From Bradyrhizobium erythrophlei (lineage in GTDB: Bacteria; Pseudomonadota; Alphaproteobacteria; Rhizobiales; Xanthobacteraceae), in contig NZ_LT670818.1 of assembly GCF_900129505.1 (NCBI RefSeq), forward strand, positions 6,419,001-6,483,000: a DNA stretch of 64,000 nt, given 5' to 3'. Below the pieces are notes generated by a model that did no database searches, had not been told where the DNA came from, and was given only the letters and a program-made list of their open reading frames with translations. Each line of letters opens with the position of its first letter. The stretch's first letter is position 1. Of the stretch, positions 48,236-56,402 are shown piece after piece. The position numbers and the translations under genes are program-made.

Positions 48236-50155
48236 ATGAAACCCCTCAGCCGGAGGCGGACGATCACGCTCGTATCCTCGTATCTCGCAACCGTACCTCT
48301 GCTCGGCGGTGCAAGCCGGGCACAGCCTGCATCCCCCACCGGGGCGGCCGTTTTCGAAATGGCGAGTTTCCTGGGCCCGGGCGTCGATGCCGATGCCGCC
48401 TTCGCCAAGGCGCTCGCGGCGATTTCCAAGGCGGCCGGCGATGCCGCCAAGGGCGGCGGGCCGGTCCATATCGTCTTCAATCTGGGCAAGAACGCCACCT
48501 ACCGGATTAATCGCCCGCTCGCCTTCAAAGGGCTCCACGGCTTTGAACTCAACGGCAACGGCGCGCAATTGATCAACACCACGCGGGGATCGACGATGAC
48601 GATCTCCGGTTCCAGCCATGTCACCGTTCGCGATCTCACCATCGACTATGACCCGCTGCCGTTCACGCAGGGAACCATCGCCGCGTTCGACAAACCCGCG
48701 CTCCAGATCACCGTCAAGGTCGACGCCGGCTATCCCGACGATCCCGCCTTCCTCGCCACCGTCACCGACGGTTTTTTCAAGGTCATGGACCGCCGCACCA
48801 AGGCGCTGAAACCGGGCGCGCGGGATTTCCTCACCCCCGCCAAGGTCGAACGGATTTCGCCGGGACTGATCAAGGTTCATTTGCGCTGGAGCGCGAACGA
48901 CTGCTTCCCAAGCCAGCTGCCGGTTGCGGTCGGCGATACGGTCACGATCGCCAATGGCTCCGCCCATGCGATCGTCGTCGACGGCAGCATGGCTACAAGC
49001 TTCATCGACCTCAAACTGCTGGCTTCGCCCGGCATGGGGATCCTGGAAAACGGCGGCCCAGGCTCGATGTTGCTGCAGAAGGTGTCCGTCGTTCCCGGGC
49101 CGCGGCCGAAGGGTGCGGCGACGGACCGGCTGATCTCCACCAATTCGGACGGCTCGCACTTCATCACCGTCGAGCAGGGACCGACGATAGAGGACTGCAG
49201 CTTCGCCAACACCTCCGACGATGCCGTGAACGTGCACGGCTTTTATTATTACGTCGTCGAGAAGCCGGCGCCGCGGCGCTATTTGCTCACCCCCAAATGG
49301 GATATTGGCTTGGGCGCCGGAGACGAGATCGAAAGCTGCGATCACGCGACTTTCCGCTCGCTGGGTAGAACCAGGATCGAGCAGTTCAGCAAGCGCCACG
49401 CGCCCGAACTCAAGGGCAAGATTGCGCCGATCTGGAAGAACAAGAGCCCGACCACCCAGCCGGACCTGATCTACGACGTCGTTCTGCAGCAGGATCTTTC
49501 GCTCAAGGTCGGGGATTCCATCACCTCGCTGAGCCGGATCGGCGCCGGCATCGCGATCCGGCGCTGTACGTTTCACGCCTGCGGCCGTGTCCTCGTCAAG
49601 GCGCCGAACGCGGTCGTCGAAGACTGCCAATTCGCCTATTCCTCGGCGAATGCGCTGCAGGCCGGCAGCGACATCGGCTTCTGGTCGGAGTCAGGCTTTG
49701 CCGAGAACCTCGTGCTCCGAAACAATCGCTTTACCCACAGCATCACCGGAGCCAACGCGCTGACCGCCGGCAGCGGCGCGCTCGGCAGCATCTATATCGG
49801 CATGTCATTTCCCGAAGGCGCAAAGGGCTTTCAAAATAATATTCAGAACCGCAACGTGACGATCGAGGGCAACCACATCGACGACTCTTATATCTACGCG
49901 ATTTTCGTCAGTAACGCCGACGGCGTCAAAATCATCGGCAATACCATTGGCCAGAGTTTCATTCGCGGCACCGCATACGACGCCGGCCAGCTCTATGGCA
50001 TCAAGCCCAGCAGCGCGATCTATATAGGAAGGTCGAGGAACGTGGTGATCGACAACAACACGGCGGCACGGGGAAAGGTGGCGAAGACCGCGGTCGCCGT
50101 GGACACGACCTGCGACAAGGTTACGGTGCGTGTGGGGAATAACCGGCTGACGTGA
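48236..50155 (+). CDS. secreted right-handed parallel beta-helix protein
   Basis: A 639-residue exported protein. The N-terminus MKPLSRRRTITLVSSYLATV carries an RRR signal-like region and a hydrophobic stretch. The body consists of short repeating strands typical of pectate-lyase-like solenoids, for example VTVRDLTIDYDPL, SMLLQKVSVVPG, VTIEGNHIDDSYIYAIFVSNADGVKIIGNTIG and IYIGRSRNVVIDNNTAAR. The active-site residues of known lyases cannot be placed by eye. It probably acts on a polysaccharide outside the cytoplasm. A GGGAG ribosome site precedes the ATG. Confidence 0.85.
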   Translation: MKPLSRRRTITLVSSYLATVPLLGGASRAQPASPTGAAVFEMASFLGPGVDADAAFAKALAAISKAAGDAAKGGGPVHIVFNLGKNATYRINRPLAFKGLHGFELNGNGAQLINTTRGSTMTISGSSHVTVRDLTIDYDPLPFTQGTIAAFDKPALQITVKVDAGYPDDPAFLATVTDGFFKVMDRRTKALKPGARDFLTPAKVERISPGLIKVHLRWSANDCFPSQLPVAVGDTVTIANGSAHAIVVDGSMATSFIDLKLLASPGMGILENGGPGSMLLQKVSVVPGPRPKGAATDRLISTNSDGSHFITVEQGPTIEDCSFANTSDDAVNVHGFYYYVVEKPAPRRYLLTPKWDIGLGAGDEIESCDHATFRSLGRTRIEQFSKRHAPELKGKIAPIWKNKSPTTQPDLIYDVVLQQDLSLKVGDSITSLSRIGAGIAIRRCTFHACGRVLVKAPNAVVEDCQFAYSSANALQAGSDIGFWSESGFAENLVLRNNRFTHSITGANALTAGSGALGSIYIGMSFPEGAKGFQNNIQNRNVTIEGNHIDDSYIYAIFVSNADGVKIIGNTIGQSFIRGTAYDAGQLYGIKPSSAIYIGRSRNVVIDNNTAARGKVAKTAVAVDTTCDKVTVRVGNNRLT

Positions 50156-50319
50156 GCGCTCAAATCTCGACGGTCAACAAGTGTCGGTCTCGGTGGAAAC
50201 CTGCCCGGCCCAAGCACGCGGGCAAACCCACTCGCCCCCTATTTGGCTTTCCTTACAGGAAGCTTACAAAGGGCGCGACATTTGGGCACCGCCGGCTCGG
50301 CAATAGATATTTAACATTT

Positions 50320-50406
50320 CCCGCTATTCTCTTTCGGTGCCGTTCTCAGCGGCGCGCACGATCCTTACAGAGAGAAACCCCGCTGGCTGCCTCCGGCGGG
50401 GTTTTT
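50320..50406 (+). ncRNA. candidate small RNA ending in a strong terminator
   Basis: A promoter-like pair TTGGGC-N16-TAGATA lies at 50282-50309 and a strong terminator at 50375-50406. The RNA between would be about 85 nt. The gap to the preceding gene is 165 bp, so it need not be the end of that transcript. I recall a similar GAGAGAAACCCCGC-ending element in related genomes but cannot confirm it. Confidence 0.35.
50375..50406 (+). terminator. rho-independent terminator
   Basis: Stem AAACCCCGC / GCGGGGTTT with a 12-base loop, followed by TTTTTC. It could end the candidate small RNA or the beta-helix transcript. Confidence 0.8.
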
Positions 50407-50453
50407 CGTTCAGACGGCGAAATTGAAAGCACCTTCGCCACCGCATCGACCCG

Positions 50454-52592
50454 TTACACCAAGTGAAAAGCGTGCAGATCGACAGCCGGGTTATGGATTG
50501 ACGAGATGTCTTCGTGCACCTCGAGGCTATGTCCTGCGGGGAGCGCGGCGGCAGAGAGGTGGGAGAACATATCTGCAAATGGAGCGCCTGGCCGACCGAA
50601 GGACAGGTCGTCGTGGTTACCGGTGCTGCCCCCGTTGCCGCCTGTTGCAAATACGAAACCGTCCTTGCCGACCTGGACCGAAGCGTCATTGCCTTGGTAC
50701 GCCGTCGGGCCTGGATCAGCGACGAACTCGGCCCCGTGTGCGCTGCCGAACTTGAAGCCTGGCGCATTGGCCGCGGAGACGAGCGCCGTGAACTGACCGG
50801 TCAAGGGGTCGACCACGCGGAACGCGTTGCCGACCGAGGCGTAGTAGTCATTGCTGTTGAGGCCGGTGGCGTGGACCGCAAGCACGCGATTGTCCGCCGT
50901 GTCCGACAGATAGAATGTCCCCGCGCTGGCATCGACCTTGATGACATCGTCGAGCCCGGCGCCGGCCGGCACGCCCTGTATCTGCGTGAACGCGACCGAT
51001 TGATGCGAGGTGCCGGCATCGTGCACATCGATGATGGTCTGGTCGGCGCCGCCGGAGAACAACAGGTCGCCGTTCGGCGCCAGCTTGAGCGAGTCCGGAT
51101 CGGTCTGGGGAATGACCTCGATCTTGCCGGTTTCCAGATTGGTACCGGTATCTCCGAGCGCCAGAATCGGCTTGACCGTGAGCGGACCATGATCCGGGTC
51201 GTTGCCGCTGGTCAATTGCACCAGGGTCGGATCGCCGGGGTTTGCCGGATTGGTATAGCTCATGAACACCTTGCCATGCGTGAACACGACATCGTCATAG
51301 CCACTGGTCGAGGACGGAACGGCGTAGGACAAGGGCTTGCCGACCGTGTGATCTTCGGGATCGATGATGCTCAGCGTCGAATTGCCGTCCTGGTTCTGCA
51401 ACGCCCAGATCTCGCCAGTGACCGGATCGAACTTCAGCCCATCGACATAACCGCTGATCTGATAGGTGTGGTCGATTTTGCCGGAATGATCATATTCAAC
51501 GATGGTGCTGTGGCCCGACAAACCCGTGGAGTCGGCGCCGTTGGTATAGGCTACCCAGATGTCACCATTCGCCAGCGTGATGGAGTCCGGCGCCGAGCTG
51601 CCAGTGGGCGCTACAGCCAGTGTCGAAATATGATCGACTTCGGCAGTTTCGGAGTTGTGATCCGCGACGAATTCAGCACCGTGTGCGCTGCCGAACTTGA
51701 AGCCTGGCGCATTGGCCGCGGAGACGAGCGCCGTGAACTGACCGGTCAAGGGGTCGACCACGCCGAACGCGTCGCCGACCGAGGCGTAGTAGTCATTGCT
51801 GTTGAGGCCGGTGGCGTGGACCGCAAGCACGCGATTGTCAGCCGTGTCCGAAAGATAGAATGTCCCCGCGCTGGCATCGACCTTGATGACATCGTCGAGC
51901 CCGGCGCCGGCTGGCACACCCTGTATCTGCGTGAACGCGACCGATTGATGCGAGGTGCCGGCATCGTGCACATCGATGATGGTCTGGTCGGCGCCGCCGG
52001 AAAACAATAGATCGCCGTTCGGCGCCAGCTTGAGCGAGTCCGGATCGGTCTGGGGAATGACCTCGGTCTTGCCGGTTTCCAGATTGGTACCGGTATCTCC
52101 GAGCGCCAGAATCGGCTTGACCGTGAGCGGACCATGATCCGGGTCGTTGCCGCTAGTCAATTGCACCAGGGTCGGATCGCCGGGGTTCATCGGATTGGTA
52201 TAGCTCATGAACACCTTGCCATGCGTGAACACGACATCGTCATAGCCGCTGGTCGAGGACGGAACGGCGTAGGACAAGGGCTTGCTTACCGTGTGATCTT
52301 CGGGATCGATGATGCTCAGCGTCGAATTGCCGTCCTGGTTCTGCAGCGCCCAGATTTCGCCGGTGACCGGATCGAACTTCAGGCCATCGACATAACCGCT
52401 GATCTGATAGGTGTGGTCGATTTTGCCGGAATGATCATATTCAACGATGGTGCTGTGGCCCGACAAACCCGTGGAGTCGGCGCCGTTGGTATAGGCTACC
52501 CAGATGTCGCCATTCGCCAGCGTGATGGAATCCGGCGCCGAGCTGCCAGCGGGCGCTACAGTCAATGTGGAAATATGATCGATTTGTGTCAT
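50454..52592 (-). CDS. propeller-like protein with a near-identical internal tandem duplication
   Basis: A 712-residue protein consisting of two copies of a 315-residue unit (about residues 4-318 and 319-633) plus an 80-residue C-terminal tail. Each unit holds short strand-turn stretches such as LANGDIWVAYTNGADSTGLS, YQISGYVDGLKFDPVTGEIW, LKLAPNGDLLFSGGADQTII and FYLSDTADNRVLAV, which suggest a beta-propeller like those of NHL/SMP-30 proteins. There is no N-terminal signal peptide; the C-terminal tail (HDDLSFGRPGAPFADMFSHL to HAFHLV) is like the ends of type I secreted proteins, which is an inference. The two units differ at only about eight residues. A dispersed-repeat region lies upstream. 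Confidence 0.85.
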   Translation of the reverse strand: MTQIDHISTLTVAPAGSSAPDSITLANGDIWVAYTNGADSTGLSGHSTIVEYDHSGKIDHTYQISGYVDGLKFDPVTGEIWALQNQDGNSTLSIIDPEDHTVSKPLSYAVPSSTSGYDDVVFTHGKVFMSYTNPMNPGDPTLVQLTSGNDPDHGPLTVKPILALGDTGTNLETGKTEVIPQTDPDSLKLAPNGDLLFSGGADQTIIDVHDAGTSHQSVAFTQIQGVPAGAGLDDVIKVDASAGTFYLSDTADNRVLAVHATGLNSNDYYASVGDAFGVVDPLTGQFTALVSAANAPGFKFGSAHGAEFVADHNSETAEVDHISTLAVAPTGSSAPDSITLANGDIWVAYTNGADSTGLSGHSTIVEYDHSGKIDHTYQISGYVDGLKFDPVTGEIWALQNQDGNSTLSIIDPEDHTVGKPLSYAVPSSTSGYDDVVFTHGKVFMSYTNPANPGDPTLVQLTSGNDPDHGPLTVKPILALGDTGTNLETGKIEVIPQTDPDSLKLAPNGDLLFSGGADQTIIDVHDAGTSHQSVAFTQIQGVPAGAGLDDVIKVDASAGTFYLSDTADNRVLAVHATGLNSNDYYASVGNAFRVVDPLTGQFTALVSAANAPGFKFGSAHGAEFVADPGPTAYQGNDASVQVGKDGFVFATGGNGGSTGNHDDLSFGRPGAPFADMFSHLSAAALPAGHSLEVHEDISSIHNPAVDLHAFHLV
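50703..51647 (-). repeat. 945-bp unit, second (C-terminal) copy
   Basis: Encodes the second 315-residue unit (starting near VDHISTLAVAPTGSSAPD). Offset to the first copy is exactly 945 bp (for example GCCGAACTTGAAGCCTGGCG recurs at that offset). About 97-98% identical by eye. Confidence 0.85.
51648..52592 (-). repeat. 945-bp unit, first (N-terminal) copy
   Basis: Encodes the first 315-residue unit (starting MTQIDHISTLTVAPAGSSAPD). The duplicate is in frame and contiguous with the second copy. Confidence 0.85.
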
Positions 52593-53065
52593 GACAAAGC
52601 TCCTGCGTTAGGCGTGAGCGTGATGCGGTCGAGAGGCAATCACGCCGATGTAACGGCTATGCGACAGGTTGGATTTTGGTGATCCAAGGAACCTCGCGCC
52701 AGCGTCGATAAGAACGCCATTAATGTCCGGTTCGGGTCGATCGCGTCGATTTGAGCATGGACCAGCCACTTCCGGTCTCCCCCAATAACGGACATCATCA
52801 GACCGGCCCGGTTGGTTGCGATAAGTGGATTCCGTTGTGCCGCTTGCCCGAGGTCTGCTTTACCCCATAGCCGATATCGCCACTGGCGGACTCAACGGGC
52901 GTGGCACTCGACCCGACGGGCAAATCAGCGGCGCTGTTTGGCGATGGCCTGTCCAGTCCCTTTCAAAAAAATATTCTGATTTTCCGAAGATGCAAATCAC
53001 CTTATAAATCCCGGCGTCCTGTCCTCTCGGAGAGGGGCGTTGGCCATCGTCACGAACGTTGGGGT
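52593..53065. other. intergenic region upstream of the duplicated gene
   Basis: About 470 bp with no convincing gene. Plus frames at 52825 and 52901 are short and unlike proteins. Should contain the promoter of the duplicated gene. Confidence 0.4.
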
Positions 53066-53370
53066 GGGATGCGGTGGCCGCGTTGGCGCTTTTGACGAGC
53101 AGCGCAGATGCGGACGGCAAAATCGTGTGGTTCTGACGCCTCGACGCTGGTGTCAAGTTCGCGAAAACAAGTTTTCGCGGGCGACGGTGACAAAAAAGCC
53201 CGATCGCCGGGAAGAGCACGAAGTAAGCCGTAAAACCATTGCGCGGGGAATGCCGGGTGTTTTGCCGGTGTGACCTGACTAACGCGTGTGCGTTCTACCA
53301 CTACCCCTGCACACGCGGCTATCGGGCGCATCGGACGCCCGGCATTCCCTGCGCCCTCTTTGGGCGGAAG
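53066..53370. repeat. long dispersed repeat of Bradyrhizobium type
   Basis: The sequence around AAATCGTGTGGTTCTGACGC, TCAAGTTCGCGAAAACAAGT, GCCCGATCGCCGGGAAGAGC and CGGCATTCCCTGCGCCCTCT is a long repeat that I recognise as present many times in Bradyrhizobium genomes. The boundaries are approximate. It carries no coding capacity I can identify. Confidence 0.7.
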
Positions 53371-53423
53371 TTCTTGCAAGACTCGGGCGCAACGCGCCGC
53401 GGGATCGCGAAAGTGTATTCAGC

Positions 53424-53545
53424 CGTCATTGCGAGGAGCGAAGCGACGAAGCAATCCATCGTTCAACAAGCAAGAAAGCTGGATTGCTTCGCGGAGCCTG
53501 TCATCGGGCGCGCATACGCGTGACCCGTTGGCTCGCAATAACGCC
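53424..53545. repeat. dispersed palindromic repeat (CGTCATTGCGAGGAGCGAAG type)
   Basis: Starts CGTCATTGCGAGGAGCGAAG, has an inverted pair GAAGCAATCCA / TGGATTGCTTC around the centre, and ends GACCCGTTGGCTCGCAATAACG. This is a common intergenic repeat of Bradyrhizobium and Rhodopseudomonas. The ending recurs at 56376 in the SDR gene. Confidence 0.8.
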
Positions 53546-53694
53546 AGGAGCGCTGTACCGCTTCACGGAGCCTGCCATATGGCCCAACGGGCGACAAACG
53601 CCCCGGCTTTCCCGGGGGATGACGGGTATAAGTCGAGGCTGGCGCGCACGAATCATTGAACCCGGGGCGATCTGGCCTATTTGCTGCAGGTATC

Positions 53695-55536
53695 ATGACG
53701 CTTCCCGCATCCGCATTGCCCATTGAAGCGCCGCCAGCGTTCCTCGGCGTATCGCATTCCGCGACCGGAAAGCTGTGGCGCGACCGGCTCGATGCGCGCG
53801 GCGCGGTGCGGGCGCTGGCGATCGCGCAGCGCTATCAATTGCCGGAAATGCTGGCGCGGGTGCTGGCGGGGCGTGACGTCGCGATCGACGCGGTCGAGGA
53901 TTTTCTCGACCCGACCATTCGCAAATTGATGCCGGATCCGTACACCGTGACGCAGATGGAAGCGGCCGCAAAGCGCATCGCCGATGCGGCGACGCGCGGC
54001 GAGAAGGTCGCAATCTTCGGCGACTACGACGTCGACGGCGCGACGTCCGCGGCGCTGCTCGCCTGGCACCTGCGCCATTGCGGACTCGATGCGCTGATCC
54101 ACATTCCCGATCGCATCTTCGAAGGCTACGGACCGAACGTCGAGGCGATCCGCATGCTCGCGGAAAAAGGTGCCAAGCTGCTGGTGACGGTCGATTGCGG
54201 TACCACCAGCCTCGAGCCGTTGGCGGAAGCGCGCCGGCTCGGGATGTCGGTTGTCGTGATCGATCATCATCAATGCGGCGATGAATTGCCCGAAGTCGAG
54301 GCGCTCGTAAATCCCAACCGGCTGGATGACCTTTCCGGCCTCGGCCATCTCGCCGCCGTCGGCCTTGTTCTGGTCACGCTGGTCGCGGTCAATCGCGAAC
54401 TGCGCGCGCGGGGATTCTGGACCCCCGAGCGGCCGGAGCCGGATCTTCTGGGCATGCTGCATCACGTCGCGCTCGGCACCGTCGCCGACGTCGCGCCACT
54501 GATCGGGCTCAACAGGGCATTCGTGGCAAAAGGTTTGATCGCGATGCGGCGCCGCGACCATGTCGGCCATACCGCGCTGATGGATGTGTCGCGGCTGAAT
54601 GGCCCGCCGGAGGCCTGGCATCTCGGCTTCATGCTGGGGCCGCGGATCAATGCTGGCGGCCGGATCGGGCGCGCCGATCTCGGCGTGCGGCTGTTATTGG
54701 AAGGCGATGTCTCGGAAGCGGCGCGGATCGCCGCCGAGCTTGATCGCCTCAACACCGAGCGCCGCGTCATCGAACAGATGGCGGAGGCGCAGGCCGAAGC
54801 CGAGGCGCTGGCGTCGCTCGGGCTGGAAGACAAGGGCTCGGTGATCGTCACGGCGTCCGAAGGCTGGCATCCCGGCGTGGTCGGCCTCGTCGCCTCGCGG
54901 CTGAAGGAAAAATTCTCGCGGCCCGCCTTTGCCATCGCGCTGGAGCCCGGCGGCATCGGCACCGGCTCGGGCCGCTCGATCGGCGGCGTCGATCTCGGCA
55001 AGGCGGTGCGGCAGGCGGTGAAGGACGGGCTGTTGCTGAAAGGCGGCGGGCATGCCATGGCGGCCGGCGTCACCCTGCGCAAGGAGAAGCTGGCGGAATT
55101 CCGTGCCTATATGGAAAGCGCGCTGGCCGCCGACGTCGCGGCCTCGCGCCATGTCAACGAGCTCTTCATCGACGGCGCCGTCAGCGCGCGCGCGGTGACG
55201 CCGGAACTGGCGGCGACGCTCAATCGCGCCGGCCCGTTCGGCAGCGGCAATCCGGAGCCGGTCATCGCGCTGCCGTCGCATCAGCTGGTCTATGCCGATG
55301 AAGTGGGGCAGGCGCATCTGCGCGTCCGCTTCAAATCCGGCGACGGCTCAATCGTCAACGGCATCGCTTTTCGCGCGATCGGCCAAAAACTCGGCAATGC
55401 GCTGGTGGCCAATCGCGGCCAGCCCTTGCATGTCGCGGGATCGCTCGCGGTCGATCGCTGGCAGGGCACCGAGCGGGTGCAATTGCGCGTGCTCGATGTC
55501 GCCATGCCCGACCAAGGGCCGGCGATCATCAGGTAA
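53695..55536 (+). CDS. recJ: single-stranded-DNA-specific exonuclease RecJ
   Basis: A 5'-3' exonuclease acting in recombination and mismatch repair. The 613-residue product has the DHH motifs FGDYDVDGATSAALL, TVDCGTT, VIDHHQCGDELPE and NAGGRIGRADLGV, then the DHHA1 part with GSGRSIGGVDL and LLKGGGHAMAAGVTL, and the OB-like C-terminal domain. The ATG at 53695 is preferred over the frame's 13-residue extension. It is followed by the SDR gene 34 bp later. The 500 bp upstream are occupied by dispersed repeats. Confidence 0.96.
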   Translation: MTLPASALPIEAPPAFLGVSHSATGKLWRDRLDARGAVRALAIAQRYQLPEMLARVLAGRDVAIDAVEDFLDPTIRKLMPDPYTVTQMEAAAKRIADAATRGEKVAIFGDYDVDGATSAALLAWHLRHCGLDALIHIPDRIFEGYGPNVEAIRMLAEKGAKLLVTVDCGTTSLEPLAEARRLGMSVVVIDHHQCGDELPEVEALVNPNRLDDLSGLGHLAAVGLVLVTLVAVNRELRARGFWTPERPEPDLLGMLHHVALGTVADVAPLIGLNRAFVAKGLIAMRRRDHVGHTALMDVSRLNGPPEAWHLGFMLGPRINAGGRIGRADLGVRLLLEGDVSEAARIAAELDRLNTERRVIEQMAEAQAEAEALASLGLEDKGSVIVTASEGWHPGVVGLVASRLKEKFSRPAFAIALEPGGIGTGSGRSIGGVDLGKAVRQAVKDGLLLKGGGHAMAAGVTLRKEKLAEFRAYMESALAADVAASRHVNELFIDGAVSARAVTPELAATLNRAGPFGSGNPEPVIALPSHQLVYADEVGQAHLRVRFKSGDGSIVNGIAFRAIGQKLGNALVANRGQPLHVAGSLAVDRWQGTERVQLRVLDVAMPDQGPAIIR

Positions 55537-55570
55537 AACCTTCAACAGCAATAAACGGTCGGGAGCGGAA

Positions 55571-56392
55571 ATGACGGGGCAGGTTCAGGGCAAGGTCGCA
55601 TTGGTCACCGGCGGCGCATCGGGCATTGGGGCAGCGTGTGCCGAGCTGTTGGCGCGCGAGGGCGCGTCGGTGGCGGTCACCGATATCGACGAACTCAGAG
55701 GGCCGGAGTTGGTCGCAGGAATTAACAAGGCTGGCCATCGTGCGGTATTCCTGCATCAGGACGTCACCAGCGAGGCCCGCTGGGTCGAAGTGGTGACTGA
55801 AGTTGAAAAACGCTTCGGCCGGCTCGATATCCTGGTGTCGAACGCGGGTATCGGCATATCGGTGCCGTCGATCACGGACATGTCGCTGGAAGACTGGCGC
55901 CGGCAGACCGCGATCAATTTGGACGGTGTATTTCTTTCAGTAAAGCACTGCCTGCCGGCGATGCGCCGGAGCGGCGGTGGCGGTTCGATCATCATGGTGT
56001 CGTCGCTGGCGGGCCTGCGCGGCGCGCCCGGCCTTTCCGGCTATTGCGCGACCAAGGGAGGCGTGCGGCTGTTTGCGAAAGCGATCGCGATGGAGTGCGC
56101 TTCCGTCGGCGACGGCATCCGCGTCAATTCCGTTCATCCCGGCATCATCGACACGCCGATCTGGGGCAAGATCCCGACGGAAGCCGCGGGACGCGGACAA
56201 AACGCGCCGATCGATCCCGAGGAACGCGCGAAACTCGCAACCCCGCTCGCGCGCGCCGGCCACGCTTCGGAGATTGCGCAAGGCGTGCTGTTTCTGGCGT
56301 CCGATGCGTCGAGCTACGTGACCGGCACTGAGTTGGTGATCGACGGCGGCATGAACGCGGGCGGGGCAGTGCGCCGACCCGTTGGCTCGTAA
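55571..56392 (+). CDS. SDR family oxidoreductase
   Basis: A 273-residue short-chain dehydrogenase. The cofactor motif is TGGASGIG near residue 14, with NAGIGIS, a catalytic Ser in IIMVSSLAG and Tyr/Lys in SGYCATKGG. GTELVIDGGMNAGG is the usual C-terminal region. The substrate is not known. The final codons (RRPVGS and the stop) lie in a stretch matching the end of the repeat at 53424, so the original C-terminus has been altered or the repeat has been adopted. It follows recJ and is convergent with the lytic transglycosylase. Confidence 0.9.
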   Translation: MTGQVQGKVALVTGGASGIGAACAELLAREGASVAVTDIDELRGPELVAGINKAGHRAVFLHQDVTSEARWVEVVTEVEKRFGRLDILVSNAGIGISVPSITDMSLEDWRRQTAINLDGVFLSVKHCLPAMRRSGGGGSIIMVSSLAGLRGAPGLSGYCATKGGVRLFAKAIAMECASVGDGIRVNSVHPGIIDTPIWGKIPTEAAGRGQNAPIDPEERAKLATPLARAGHASEIAQGVLFLASDASSYVTGTELVIDGGMNAGGAVRRPVGS

Positions 56393-56400
56393 TGACGGTG
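56376..56400. repeat. repeat fragment at the 3' end of the SDR gene
   Basis: GACCCGTTGGCTCG followed by TAATGACGG is the same end as the dispersed repeat at 53522-53545 (GACCCGTTGGCTCGCAATAACG). The SDR stop codon TAA falls within it. Confidence 0.65.
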
Positions 56401-56402
56401 AA

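Noticed and set aside
50514..52010. 498-codon plus frame opposite the duplicated gene
   Set aside because: Antisense shadow; it contains the duplicate in reverse and is an effect of the high GC content.
53066..53545. CRISPR array or tRNA cluster in the repeat-rich region
   Set aside because: No regularly spaced identical repeats and no cloverleaf were found; the sequences are dispersed repeats.
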